Part shown: positions 12,301 through 29,900 of the stretch, piece by piece
Position numbering within the stretch: the stretch's first letter is position 1
Layout of the letters: each line of letters begins with the position of its first letter
Origin: Ecdyonurus torrentis
Lineage: Eukaryota; Arthropoda; Insecta; Ephemeroptera; Heptageniidae
Direction of reading: 5' to 3'
Assembly (NCBI GenBank): GCA_949318235.1
Contig: OX439137.1
Location: 17,384,171 to 17,448,170 of the forward strand
DNA: 64,000 nt
The notes under the pieces: generated by a model
The model's input: the letters and a program-made list of their open reading frames with translations, nothing else
Told to the model about the DNA's origin: nothing
Database searches by the model: none
Made by a program: the position numbers and the translations under genes

Positions 12301-14477
12301 TGTAGAATCTTCCATTATTTCATCCAGATGACTTTCTATATATTCAACTGCATATGTTATGTTATCAATTTCATCAGAGCCAATATAATATTTATCGCTG
12401 ATAACACTTGATATTTTTTCAACAAACTGGTTGAAGATAGATTTAAGAATATCTAAATCATTGAAGTTTAGAATATTTTTAAAGTTATGTATTACGTTAG
12501 CAATCAGTCTATACAACTGATCAATAGTTAGCTTGTGATGATGTAGGATGTTTATTACAGGTGATAGACTCATTTCACTCTGTGTATCGTCAATTATGTT
12601 GCACTTGTGAAAAAGCTTCTTAACTGTTTCTAGATTGACCTCTTCTTTAATGAGAAATTTAATATACGTTTTATGCAATTTTTTAGGATATGAGATGCGC
12701 ATCAACGTTAATAAAGTATCTATTAATTGTTTCTTAGAATTAAGGTCAAAATCAAGGTCAATTCTAAGGAATATACTATCTAGCATTTTATTAATTGAAA
12801 ATGGATAGCATATTTTTAGATCGCTAGGACAGATGGCTCTTATCTTTTCAATGGTAGCTTTGTTTAATGATACCTTAGAGGTATTTAAGAATTTTGCAGT
12901 AACATTTAATGTTAGTGGTAAATGTCCAAAGTTTTTAACTATAGCTTCAATTTGTTTTTGCGAGAGATTTGGAGCTAAGGAAGAAATGAATTGTTGCGAC
13001 TCTTGCATTGTAAATTGCTGCAGTTTGATATTTTGTTGAACATGTGACTGCCATGAGTCATGTACAATAAGTGAGGTAGTAATTATAAAGAACTTAGATC
13101 TCACCTCGGGCGAAGGTAAATATTGCTCTAAGTTTATATTAGATGTTACATCATCGAACACTATAACTTGCTTTTTGGTTCCTTCAATATTAATCTTCCA
13201 ATACAGAGAATCTATGTCTCTTTGTAAGTTTCCTTGCTGAGTTATATTGTATTTTCCGAATAAGCTTATGTATTTCTCCACTAAGTGTTGTTTTGTATAG
13301 CATGGAATCCAAACTTTTGTACTACTAAATTCTAAATCATTTACTTCTAAGAATTTTTTTACTAAATGAGATTTGCCAGTTCCTGCTTGACCAGTTACTG
13401 CTACGTTCACTGCACAACGACGTTGTGATTCTAATATACTTTTCTTCAATGTAGAAAGCTCAGATGTTCTGAAGTAAAAGTGCTCAATTGCAGAGTCCAT
13501 TGTGGTTACTTGAATTAGATTTTGATTTGGTAATGTTGATGTCTTTATTTCCTGAAACATTTTTTTTTGCATTTCTTAGTAAATATGTTTGTTTTTTCAA
13601 TAAAACTTGTATATTTTTAAAATGTTTTAAATCAGTTAAAAAATCCTATCTATTTTAGGTAGAGTGTTTAATTAGAAGTTATTGTCAATAGTTAAAAATG
13701 TTAAATATTTGAAATCAATAATATGAAATGTGACTAAAAAATATATAGTCTGGTACGAAAACAAATATAACAAACATATTAACTAATACAATATTTTTTA
13801 AAATTGGTTTATTTTAACCCCTAGTTATGATATTAATTTTAACAAAATAATATGTTAACTCTTACTTGTTTGAAAGACAAAGATGTCCTTATAAAATTTT
13901 ATTATTATCATTTCATGTGCATTTGTTGTTGTTTTATTATAAATTATTTCAAAATACTCAATATTATTTAAACTGAAAAAATATATAGTTTTATAAACTA
14001 ATATATAATATTTTACCTCATTATGCATAAGTTTCTCATGCCAAATTATTTTGTATTTTAAAGTGGATTCTAGAAATGAAAAACGATGACTGGAATGTCG
14101 TACAATACACGATGAAAGCCACGATACCAAATCCAGGTTACTGCATCTTAAGTTCTCCAAGATAAGATCACGTGATTCTGTAAGAATATGTTTTAAAATA
14201 TCCGAAGGTATTTTATACTAAAAAATAAGAAATTTACTTTATAAAATACATTTTAATTATAAGAATATAATTATATACATAAAAATGAACTTTAAAATAG
14301 GAAAGATTGCAACTAACCTTTAGAATAAGCATGCATAACCAAAAAGTCGGAGTGTTCATTACAGAATTTATTAGTATCTAATGTATCATATCTTGGACTG
14401 TCAGTATGTGTGGACTGAAAAGTTTTGAAACAAATTTATTTTTAAGATTTATTTTAAGAATCAGATAACCTTATTTT

Positions 14478-14512
<35 letters not shown>

Positions 14513-15607
14513 TAAAGAAATGTTTGAAAATAATGATTACTAAAATTCAAATTTAAACTACAAAACATCAAGCTTCAAAATATAAAAAAATTACATTTTT
14601 ACTTATTAAACGAGTTGAAACATTTTGCATAAAATAAAACTTTTTAACATTAAGAAAATGCTTACTGATTCATGCAGTCAGTTATAACTTTTTAATGAAT
14701 TGCAGTTTTATAAAATATAAAAGTTTCATAAACAAGATGCTTGATTGTATAAATAAGATTGAAAATATACTAATACTTTTAAATGTTTTAATAAAAAAGT
14801 ATTACGATCTGAGTTTTTTTAGTTTGACAGTGTTTTTCTTTAATTATATTTACCTGTGCATTCATTAGGATTATAACTTTTGGTTTGCCAGCTAAATTTC
14901 TACATCGCATTGGATTCAGCCCATCTATGCTTTTCTGTAGTTTTATATGCTTGTCTGCAATTTCTGTCAGGTCAAATAACACAAAGCATGATGTGGCTTT
15001 GGAAGAGTCTAGGAAAAACAAGAAAATTAAATAACAAAACCAAATTTTATATCTAACGTGAAGTTGAAACAATAAACGTGTGTAAAAGATGAAGAGACTG
15101 CTGGCTTTTAAGAGTTAAAGTGACAATTGAGAATCTTTCGGAGGAAATTACTCTGGCCCCTGAAAGGCCACTGGCCAAATACTTACTTTACTAAAATAAA
15201 TATCTACAATTTTTTATTAATTTTTCGCATGGATTATCCGTTGTTATAGTAGCAGTGGTTACAATATGAACCAAATTATCCACTTCTACCCAATGTGTAA
15301 GTTGCAATTCTAGTTGTTCACTATAATTGCACTACCCTATGCTAGTGGGAATTGCAAATAGTCATTTTGCCATGTAAACATAGGTAAAAGAAAAATTAAA
15401 TGCAATAAAAATAAATAACTTACATGCTTGAATTATCATTTGATATCTTTCAATTTGGTTTACATTTTCTTCATGTACTATTTTAAACTTCATATTTATT
15501 AATTTTCCTCTATATTGCATAGCAATTTGTTTTGTTGCTGTGTTATATAAAATAAGAGCCACGCCTCCTATTTGGTGATTTGAGCTATACACATCAGAGT
15601 CAGTCAT
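9360..15607 (-). CDS. Pseudocaspase-NB-ARC-ankyrin fusion protein (predicted 1356 aa, 7 exons)
   Basis: Exons are 15607-15424, 15008-14854, 14414-14318, 14177-14017, 13551-11965, 11615-11196 and 10826-9360. Every junction agrees in phase and the exons total 4071 bases. Residues 1-199 are caspase-like: SSNHQIGGVALILYNTAT, CRNLAGKPKVIILMNAQ, HSDFLVMHAYSK and a p10-like SWLSSCIVRHSSHRFSFL. The catalytic segments are replaced: FDLTEI lies where LSHGEEG is expected and MNAQS where QACRG is expected. Residues 200-728 hold an NB-ARC/STAND ATPase with Walker A GQAGTGKS (about 253-260), Walker B VIVFDDV, FFIITTS and GHLPLTL. A helical stretch follows. Residues about 930-1335 hold roughly 13 ankyrin repeats (TALHLAA..GHVE.L..LL.AGA). 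The C terminus CIMC is CaaX-like. Likely a signalling switch; substrate and trigger are unknown. The weakest joins are the acceptors at 14177 and 13551. Without them this would be two genes, a pseudocaspase and an NB-ARC-ankyrin gene starting at the ATG at 13572. Confidence 0.72.
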
Positions 15608-15629
15608 GTTTTGTAGATTTGGCTTACCA

Positions 15630-15880
15630 CTGAAAATTATATTTATTATATATCGATGATGTTGCGACTAAACCACGCTTCTACTTTTAGCGTATTTCCT
15701 AACAGGTAAAAACATTTCTACACCTGTTCTTCTATGTAGAAATGTTTTTTACTTGCTGTCGCGATAAATGTAGATACGCGTTTTTATGGCTATCACGATA
15801 AACGTAAATGCGTGAAAGTAAAAGGAAACACGCTAAAAGTAGAAGCGTGGTTTCGCCACGCAACACCATCGATATATTAT
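15630..15880. mobile_element. MITE with ATATCGATG-type ends, next to the first exon of the fusion gene
   Basis: The inverted arms are TATATCGATGATGTTGCG plus CCACGCTTCTACTTTTAGCG on the left, and CGCTAAAAGTAGAAGCGTGG plus GCAACACCATCGATATA on the right. A second inner inverted pair surrounds CGATAAA sequences. A degenerate relative lies at about 37800-37915. The left end is within about 15 bp of the exon that carries the start codon at 15607. Confidence 0.8.
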
Positions 15881-16396
15881 AAACAAGAATACAAAACAAG
15901 TATGTTTTTTCAAATAGCTCTATTTAAAAAAAAAATTATATAAATTGGAAGAAAATATTTAAAAATTAACTGAAAATCTAAAAAAAATTTAAATTATACT
16001 TAAATCTTAATTAATGTAGAGAAATATTTTAAATCTTTTATTTTAATACTATTCATATAAAGTTAGAAGAAATTTTCACTATTTTAAATAAGTGTGTTGT
16101 TTTTCATAGCTGCCCATTAAAATTTTGGTTTTGTATTCCTTTATTAATTTACCACGTGACACCACAAGGTTTAGAAATTTTGGTAACGAAACTTGAAATT
16201 TAAAAACACAAAAAACTCCCAAATCAAAACAATTAACGAAATAGGTGAAGCTAATTACACTAAGAGAGAGATAATTATTAAGTTATTAAGATTAACATTA
16301 TTATTATAAGTTATTAAGACTTTAAATTTATTACTAAAAGTAAAATGTAAATATTATGAAAAAGGTATCTAAATGAACTTATAATTATAAGGTTTC

Positions 16397-16527
16397 TTAT
16401 TTAAAATTTGGTACGAACTCAGTTACAATGGCAGACAGTTGAGATTGTGTTTTGAGGAAGTCAGTTGTACTACTGCTGCTTGGCTGAGACACTGAAGAAG
16501 TTGTTGACATTATTGATTCCTTACTGT
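16397..16527 (-). other. Candidate small exon, Ser/Thr-rich, between the two caspase-type genes
   Basis: After an acceptor (ACTTAACAG at about 16530) the minus strand reads MSTTSSVSQPSSSS and ends at TAA after PNFK. Composition looks coding. It could be a 5' exon of the downstream fusion gene, a small separate peptide, or chance. A weak donor inside (before GTCTGC) would join in phase to the exon at 15629, but a better-looking donor (GTAACT) would not. Unproven. Confidence 0.3.
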
Positions 16528-16567
16528 TAAGTATAAAGGAAATAATAATTTTAAAATAAGGCAGAAT

Positions 16568-16784
16568 ATATATCGATGCCTCCGCGTCAAAAGCGAGCAT
16601 CTGCACTTTTCAGATTTCCGACCAAACGACTATATACACTTTCCGAGCAGCGCTGGAACTTGACTACCGGCCATATTAAGCTTAACATTGCAGATGCTTG
16701 CCGGCGGAAAGTGTAGTTAGTCGCTTTGCCGGAAATCAGGAAAGTGTGGATGCTCGCTTTTGACGTGGAGGCATCGATATTTTT
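16568..16784. mobile_element. MITE with ATATCGATGCC-type ends
   Basis: The arms are ATCGATGCCTCCGCGTCAAA with AGCGAGCATC on the left, and GATGCTCGCTTTTGACGTGG with AGGCATCGATAT on the right. A truncated copy (right half) is at about 50753-50840. Confidence 0.85.
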
Positions 16785-16804
16785 TATTAAATAAATATTT
16801 TATC

Positions 16805-17288
16805 CCAGTCTTGTGGTCATTACATGAATTTTCTATCACGTTAATGTTACGTTATTTTCATATATAACTTAAACGATAAAGTTAACTCTATAGTTTGTCC
16901 CCAACTATAATGTTAACCTTTAACATTAACTTACGTTACCTATAACGTTAACAGTTTTTTTAGACGAGATATGTATTTTTTATGTATTTAATAATTTATA
17001 AAGTTAATATTTTACTTACATTTACTCATTTATAAATAAAAATGTTAATTTTATTTATGATATATTTTTATCAGCTCCTCAGTTGATATTTTTAGTCAAT
17101 ATAATAAAGTAATAATTTCTTACAAAAACTAACGTTTTAGTTATCGCTATGTTAACTTCAGTTTTTGTTAATCTATAGTTATAACGTTACTTTTTACAAT
17201 GTTGTTAATCTATATTATAGAAATAACCAGTTAACGTTTTAGTTAACTTAACGCTAACGACTTTACGTTAACGACTACAAGACTGTTT
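16805..17288. mobile_element. About 480-bp element rich in GTTAAC/AACGTT
   Basis: The terminal inverted pair is CAGTCTTGTGGTC and GACTACAAGACTG. The interior is dominated by variants of AACGTTA/GTTAAC, more than ten of them, so it looks like an element built from short palindromic subrepeats. No open frame. Confidence 0.65.
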
Positions 17289-17433
17289 AATTCACAGGTA
17301 AAAAAAAAAAGTAGATTTGCTTTTCTTTGATTGGGCCATTGCACCCTTTCAAGTAGCCTAACAAAAAGCTAGTGACCTTATTGACGAAGGTATTTTAACT
17401 TCAAAATAGCCCTGTTGTCTAATCGACTGTCCG

Positions 17434-17667
17434 AAAAGTTGCTTTTTTTTTTTTTTTTTTTTTTTTTACCTATGTTTAACCAATACTGAAGAAATTACGC
17501 ACACATTAACTTACAAATTTTCTTTCGTCTCTCTCTCTCTCTCGCTCTCTCTTACACAAAATAATTCACACTTACACACAATACATTTGAATTAGAAATA
17601 TTCACACACCATTTTTGTCTCACCTCACACAAACCTCTGTCTCAAACAGACTCTCTCTCTCTCTCTC

Positions 17668-17735
<68 letters not shown>
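17434..17735. repeat. Poly-T and (CT)n microsatellites
   Basis: A T run at 17443-17467 is followed by short CT tracts and a long CT tract (about 17649-17735) with CACA-rich spacers. It lies directly downstream of the caspase stop codon. Confidence 0.9.
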
Positions 17736-17739
<4 letters not shown>

Positions 17740-17802
17740 ACAAACACATACATGCATAAGTATTTGCTCTCACAATCTCACGTACTACAAAAATTAAACA
17801 AG

Positions 17803-22584
<4,782 letters not shown>

Positions 22585-22919
22585 TGCAGATCACAGTTGA
22601 TCCATCGTTGCTCTGAAAATTAATAAATAATAATAATTAAAATAAAAAAATATCACTCATATCGGTTCATTTTCAAGTTTTTAGCATAGCTGTAATAGAG
22701 ATTTTTGATAAAGCCATAAATTTCGCAAAAAAACTAAGAGTCCCCTAATTTAACATTTATAATAAACAAATTGAATGTTATTATTATTATTTTTGCGTCC
22801 TTAAAAATTCTTTAGTAAAAATAAATATTATTGATGTATATTAATTAAATATTTAAAAAAATGCTCCTTCATATATAAAATAATTTTACAAATACATTGT
22901 ACATATAACAACTACATTA

Positions 22920-23110
22920 AAAAACATAATGTTAACCAATTAATCAGTTACATAAAACTCTTTAGTACAAACCAATAACTTAGGTGACAAAAGTTTAAAG
23001 AGTAACTCGTTACTATAAAAGTTTTTTCTTTAGCGGTAACGCTCTTTAGATTCTAAAACACTTAAGTATGTACGAGTATCTAACAAATTTATTATAAGAA
23101 AAGATTAAAT
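22920..23110. repeat. Dispersed repeat R6, divergent copy
   Basis: Resembles 43561-43735 and 45925-46110 through AGTACAAACCAATAACTT, GACAAAAGTTTAAA and AGTAACT blocks. No coding frame. Confidence 0.55.
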
Positions 23111-23424
23111 ATCAACTCTTTAAATACTTTTTTTTCCGTGTATAAATTATGAATTCAATAAACATGCATTGAAAAAAAAATTTTCAGTATTAAAAAGGTG
23201 AAACAAATTCTGTAGTTTGAAACAGAAACTTTTGTTAAGGTAAAAGAATTGCAAAATAAATTATTATATAAAAAAAATTTACTAAAATTTATTTAAAAAT
23301 AATAATAATTAGATATAAAAAGTTACATCAATAAAAAAGAGAGCAAACTGCGTGCTTTCAGTATTAAAAGATTTAGAAGAAAAAAAAATGTTAATTTTGA
23401 AATTATACAGAATTTTTTTTACTA

Positions 23425-23590
23425 CTTATGACAGGTACATGAACCTGTATTTTGCAATATATAGGTACACTTTAATTTAGAACAGGTAGTTATAAACTAC
23501 AATACCACTTAATCTAAGTAAGTCACACCTTTACTGTAGCATATTGCACCTGTATTAGGTGTTATTGTAGTATAATACCTGGGTTCTAGC
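23425..23590. mobile_element. MITE family R7, copy 1
   Basis: Matches 54610-54790 along its length (ACAGGTACATGAACCTGTAT, ACTACAATACCACTTAATCT, ATTGCACCTG). The ends contain ACAGGT / ACCTG palindromes. Confidence 0.7.
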
Positions 23591-23642
23591 ATATATATCT
23601 ACCTATTGCATTTTTAGTATTAAAATTAGCTAACTTAAATAC

Positions 23643-23740
23643 TGTTCGTAAATCCTGTATATTTTCTATACTAAAATGAAGATCAACTTGGATTATTCAA
23701 ATGTAATGCGCATTTTTTGAAGCAACAGACTTTAACAAAC
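23643..23740. mobile_element. MITE family R8 (CTGTTCGTAAACCCTGTTC ends), copy 1
   Basis: A roughly 100-bp element with landmarks AATGACGATCAACTTTGGTT and AATGCGCATTTTTTG, here diverged. Other copies are at 38885-38995 (reverse), 42690-42790, 51443-51530 and a head-to-head pair at 54885-55146. Confidence 0.65.
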
Positions 23741-23860
23741 AACACTTTTTTTTTAAATATTTAAAAGCCGCGCGAAATAGTTAAAAGTAGTTGTTTTGGT
23801 TGAGTGCACAGTAAATTATACTGTGGGTTGAGTGAGAAAACAGGTCAACATACAGGTATG

Positions 23861-23867
<7 letters not shown>

Positions 23868-23900
<33 letters not shown>

Positions 23901-23911
23901 CCTCTCTCTCT
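23868..23911. repeat. (CT)n microsatellite
   Basis: An interrupted CT tract about 85 bp upstream of the Ly6 start codon, probably in the 5' untranslated region or promoter. Confidence 0.9.
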
Positions 23912-23996
23912 AAGACGCGAGATCGCTGCCAGTTCTAAAATAAACTTCACAGCCGCAGAACAAAGGCAGTACTTTCTAAACACCCAATCTGCAAAC

Positions 23997-26900
23997 ATGA
24001 ACGCCAATTCTACCTTATTATTTTCTTTTGTACTTTTACTCGCAATTTTTGCACAAAAAGGTAACATATTTTTATATATTTGTATGTAGGATGTTTGCAT
24101 GAAATTGCGCATGATCGCCATGATGAAGCAAATATATGCTTTGTATCAGAGATTAAATTTTGCTTTTTGTTATTTTTTATATTTTATTTAGTATTTTTAC
24201 GCTTTATGAAAAACAAATAATTTTATTTATAATATTTTTACAAATAAACTTTTAGTAATTAAAAAAAAATCCCTGTAGCGCACTCAATGTATAATATTTT
24301 TCCCATATTTGAATAATGAGGGTTGTTTGATTTAATGTTAATTATTGCACAAATATGGCATAGAAGCGCAAGCTAAAATTTTATTAGTGAAATCACCACA
24401 AATATCTCAATTTTAACATTAATAAAAATCACATCAACTTTTATAAAAGTATAAAAAGGTCATGAAAAATAATTTTTTATTCATTTATTTATTTTTTACT
24501 TGCTTTTATATATATATATATATAAACTTTGTTTGTTGTTATATATTGCCCCTGCTTCTGCTAGTGTATTTGATTTGATTTTTTTTAATATAAAAATTAT
24601 AAAAACTTAACAGAATGTATTATAATTAATTTCACTTAAGGCTCGAGGTAAAGTAGCTCGTCGCCTAGCTTACCTCGATATTTACCGCTAAGTAGTGATG
24701 ACCATCGCTGCGTAATGTTCTTGAGATTTCAGCGCAAGATTACAAATTAAAGTTTGCGTCGTGTGAGAATATTCACATAAAAACAAAAGTAGAACAAATG
24801 AAAATTAGACAATAATAATAATAACAAGCTTTTTGTAGTTTTTTTTTTAATATTTCATTAAAATTAAATATAAAAAATATTTTTACATTTTCAAATATTT
24901 TAACGATTAATAATTATTTTTACTTTTAATTTTTGTCTTTTATATCAAGTGTATAATTTTGAAGGTAATTACTTTATTATTATATTGTATAATTGATAAT
25001 ATTCATTTATTTTTCTTGTTTGCTTTAGTTTGTTTATTAAAATTTTTAAATACAATTTTAACTTTTTAGTGTATAAAATGTATTTTATTTATCAGTTTTT
25101 ACATTTTTTTATGTTAAATGCCTTAATTATTTCTGATTTATTTATTTATTATTATTAGTTATTTACTTGTTTATTTATTTATTTTTTTCACATATATTTT
25201 TTTTAATTAAAAAGGTAGTTAGACCCTCGTCATAGAGCGTAGAACGTTAAATTCATAGTAATATTGATAGTAATATTAATATAGTAATATTGATAGTAAT
25301 ATTGATAGTTATATTAATAGTAATATTTGCATTCCAAGTGCAAGTATGATAATTGGAAGTTATTGTGTGTGTTTTTTTAAAGAAACTATTAAAAAAATCT
25401 ACAGCTTAAAATACGTAAAAAAAAGTATGTCTAGTATTTCTGATTTAAACTTCTCAAAAATCGATAGAATAGTTTTCTTGAAAATCGAAAAAAAAAGAAA
25501 AGAAAAAAAAAGTGTTTTTCCCCAAAAGGGTAATGTTAAATTAAAGTGGTCTCTTAGCTTTCCCCGCATCTCCCCCCTCGCTAAACAGATTAGCTTAAGT
25601 TAAGATGGAAGTCTCCATATATTGGATCTTAAAGGAATAGACCAGGAAAAAAACATATGCATTTATATCACAAAACACTTGATGGGACTTACATAAATAA
25701 CTTTAGTTTGTCTCAAAACACAACTGTAGCTCCGTAGCAGTGATCAGAAAAATTGCATTTATGCAACTCACATATATATAAGTGGTTAAATTCAATTTAA
25801 AATAATTTAATTAAATAAAATTATGAAAATGGTTAAAGTTTTAATTTAAAACTACCCGTGTACATAAACATAATTTGTATTTAGAATTGCCTCATTTTTA
25901 CAAGCCCTCGATCCCAACAGATGGCGTTTGCATATACTTAAGCTACTAACTAATTCAACGTATTTACAACATTAATGCTCTCAAAAATATTGCATATTAT
26001 TTTGAAACTGTAAAAATGAGTTATTTTCCTATACCACTCATGTTATTCAGTGATCCAACATTGCGTCGACTTTAACATGAATGCATACACCCTATATAAT
26101 ATTCTGTACAAATTAAAAAAAAAATACATATTTTATAACGAGTCATTATTTCAAATTGTAAGTATATTTCACTTTGATACAGTCGTTAAACATTTGCCTT
26201 TCTTTTTCTATGCATATAGTGCGTCATAATTTTATCTAAACTTCCTGGATGATAAAAACATTGTCTGTGTATTTCTGCAATATATATTAAATAGTAACAA
26301 CACTAATTAACCTAATCACCATTATATAATTATTTTTTTTATCAAGAATGTACCCCTCGTCTCCTTATACTTCTAAGCAAATTTACTTTAATTTCTTAAA
26401 GGAATAGACCAGAGAAAAACATAAGCATTTATATCACAAAACACTTGATGGGACTTACATAACTAACATTAGTATGTCTCAAAAAACAACAGTAGGCCCG
26501 TAGCAGTGATCAGAAAATTCGATTTATGCAATCCGCACAACATTTTCATACTAATTTTTGCATGTTTCTGACGTCATAAACATGAATTTTCACATAAATT
26601 GCATACTTTACAGTTTTTTCACGCTCTCTCGTGGGGCTACATTAACATTCTGGTAAAAATTGGCATTAGTTTTAAAGATCCCATTTCGTGTTTATTTATT
26701 AAAAAGCACATGTTGTTTAATGTGGTCTATGTTAATTCTTTACTTAAAAAAACAAAATCGATAAAAATATAATTAATAATTAAAGAGGAAGTTCAGGATT
26801 TACAACATGTCTTTTTTCAATGTTAGATAATGAGAAGAACTGTTCATACACTAATATAATTATGATGACCAAAAGACCTTTTCCGTAACCCCGCAGACTT

Positions 26901-29900
26901 GCGCTCATCCTGCGAGATATGCAACCCGCTACAACTTTTTCTATAGGGTGTATATGCGGATGACGTCATATTTAATGCGCTTGGAGGTCATACTAGAGCA
27001 GTGCATAACATTGCTCAGCATAGGACAAACTTTTTTTAAGTCGATTTTCTTTGGGAAATCGGTTAAATTTGTTGTTATTATTATTTTTCTCACAAGCTTG
27101 AGATACTAATTCAACATATTTACAGCATCAATGCTCTCAAAAATATTGCATGGTGGTTTTAAACTGGCAAAATGATTTTTTTTCCTATGCAACCCATGTT
27201 ATTGAGTTATCCAACATGGCGTCGACTTAAACATGAATGCATACACTCTATAGCATCATGATTTTAACTTAATATGTCACAGAAATAACACTTTTTGACA
27301 AAAAAAAAAAAAAAAAAAGGAAATAAAATAAATAAATAAAAATATTTTGTGTGTACGCATGACGTCATTCTGAGTGCTTATCAATGATGTTCTTGAGCAA
27401 TGAATATAACATTGCTCAGCATAGGACAAACCTAGTTTTTGGCAATTTTCTTTGGTAAATTAGCTATTTTTTGTTCATTATAATTTTTCTTGCATATACT
27501 TATTGGGATACTAATTCAACCTGTTAACAACATCAATGCTCTCAAAAATGAAATATGATCGAAGTATAAACTGGCAAAATGTGCCATTTTCCTATACTGG
27601 CCAATGTTATTTAGTACTCACTTATGATGTAGACTTAAACATGAATGAAACCACCCTATAGAACATTTTACTAATCTATATTGTACAGCAAGAAGTGTAA
27701 GTAGTGTAATTAATAAATATACCTGATGTCGAAGCAGAGTCAATTTGGATTGCGTGTTGCTCTCGTGCAGTAAAACTCGATGTGTCATGAGAGGATGACC
27801 ATGACGCAATTTCCTTATCTATATAAATAAAAAAGTCGTATATATGTTGGACTTTTTTATTTAAAGAGGTTTCATTTATGTTATACGCGTTAATTGAAGT
27901 AAGACTTTTTTGTTATTAATAAATAAGCTATTTATTTTAACATGCAATATCTATAATATTTATTATTTACTTAATTAGGCTTAAAAACTTAATCCCATTA
28001 CAGCCTGGCGTAAAAATTTGTTCCTTCGCAAAAAAAAAAAAAATAATAATAATAAAAATACAACTACAATTCGAGGTGATGATAAAAGTTTATTTCGCTT
28101 CTCATAGATGGCAAAACCATTCTGGCAGCGCTAGAGAACTTTAACACAGAAGCGACATCCCAATGTCTTAGGCAGACCCGCAATATACTCGTTTCATTAT
28201 TCTAGCAACACTGCAGTTGAAAATACTATAGCCCGCCCACTCTCTAATTGGTTCCTCAAATCGGCCACTTCAGGCCTCTGATTGGTGCCTCAAGTAACGT
28301 TGCCAAAAAGTTAAAACTGTTGAGTGTTGCAGTCTGCCTAAAACATGGGGATGTCGTTTCTCTGTTGAAGTTCTCTAAGGCGGCGCAGAACACGAGTTAA
28401 GTTAAAATAGCAAAATTGATTCTTTCCATAATACATAGTTTTTATATTTTAATAATAATATTGTGTTCATATTAAAAATATTAAAATATTATAAATTTAT
28501 CACATTAATGAAAATCCAACATGTACTAGACAAATAATAGAAAAATAAACTGTGAGGTGAGGTGCACTCCAGTTCCCGTTTAGCCATTAATTGCTGCTAA
28601 AATTGATAAATTTTAAACTGGTAATTTTTTTTTATCTCCTAAAAGATGACGTCCAGGCTATAACAACATTCTCTTTTAATTCTCATTAAACTCAAACTGG
28701 GACATTCAAAGCTTATTTTTTTTATTTATTTTTTTATTTATTTATTTCATCCAACAACACGCTTGCGCCCAATTTTAACCCAATAGGGTGGTTTCATTCA
28801 TGTTAAAGTCAACGTCATAAGTGAGTACTTAATAACATTGACCGGTATAGGAAAATGGCACATTTTGCCAGTTAAAAAATACTTCGCGATTTTTTTGAGA
28901 GCATTGATGCTGTTAACAGGTTGAATTAGTACCTCAAGTATGCAAGAAAAATAAAAATAACCAAAAAAATAGCTAATTTCTAAAGAAAATAGTCAAAAAC
29001 TACCTTTGCCCTATACTGAGCAATGTTATTCATTACTCAAGATGAGCATCGAAAAGCACTCAGAATGACGTCATGCGCACACACCCTATACATTGGAGGT
29101 ACACACAGTACAATATAGTTACAATAATCATAAATATTTAAAACTACAACATAAGTTATATAATAGCTATCATGCGAACTAAATTATTTATTTCTATTTT
29201 TATGACACGACATGTTATTTTATTTTGAAAGTGTCATGCATAGATTTTTTTATTTGAATCATAAAAGATATCAATATTTAAGGTGTTATACATAATGTGG
29301 TTGCTCTTGTAATAAAAGAATTTTCAGATACATCATTTGAGCATGTAGGGATACTAAGCTAAAGATGTCATGATTTCTTTATTCTTTTTTGGGCACATTA
29401 ATATTAATCTGGGAGACACATTTTGAATCACGATTGTATAACATAAATATATAATATATATTTTCTTTGGAAAAATAATGTCATTTACATTACTATTATA
29501 CAAAGTGTAACCCCGCAAATGTTGTAAAGTAGGCAACATGCACAAATTTTGAACATTTCTGACGTCAGGATTATTCAACATTCAATAGAGAAAGTTGTGT
29601 GGGTTGCATATAAGCTTAAAAATTGATTATACGGTTTGGGCGTCAAAATTATATTAGGTTCTTGGACAAAATAATTCCTTTTTTGTGTTTAATAAATTAA
29701 AAAGGCATCTTGTATGCTCTGGACGCTTCCTTTAAGGTGTAAAAATAAAAAATATTTAGGATATTTGTGAAACATTGCAATAATAAGCACTCACTCACTC
29801 TATATTTGCTACACAGGAGCAGCTCTCAAGTGCTACCAATGCACGGCTACCTCGGCGTCCACCAAAGATCCGTGCTATGACCCTCGCAGTTCCAAGGACA

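Noticed and set aside
14178..14217. Alternative acceptor at 14217 for the fourth exon of the fusion gene
   Set aside because: It gives an in-frame stop right after the junction from the exon at 14318; the acceptor at 14177 keeps the frame.
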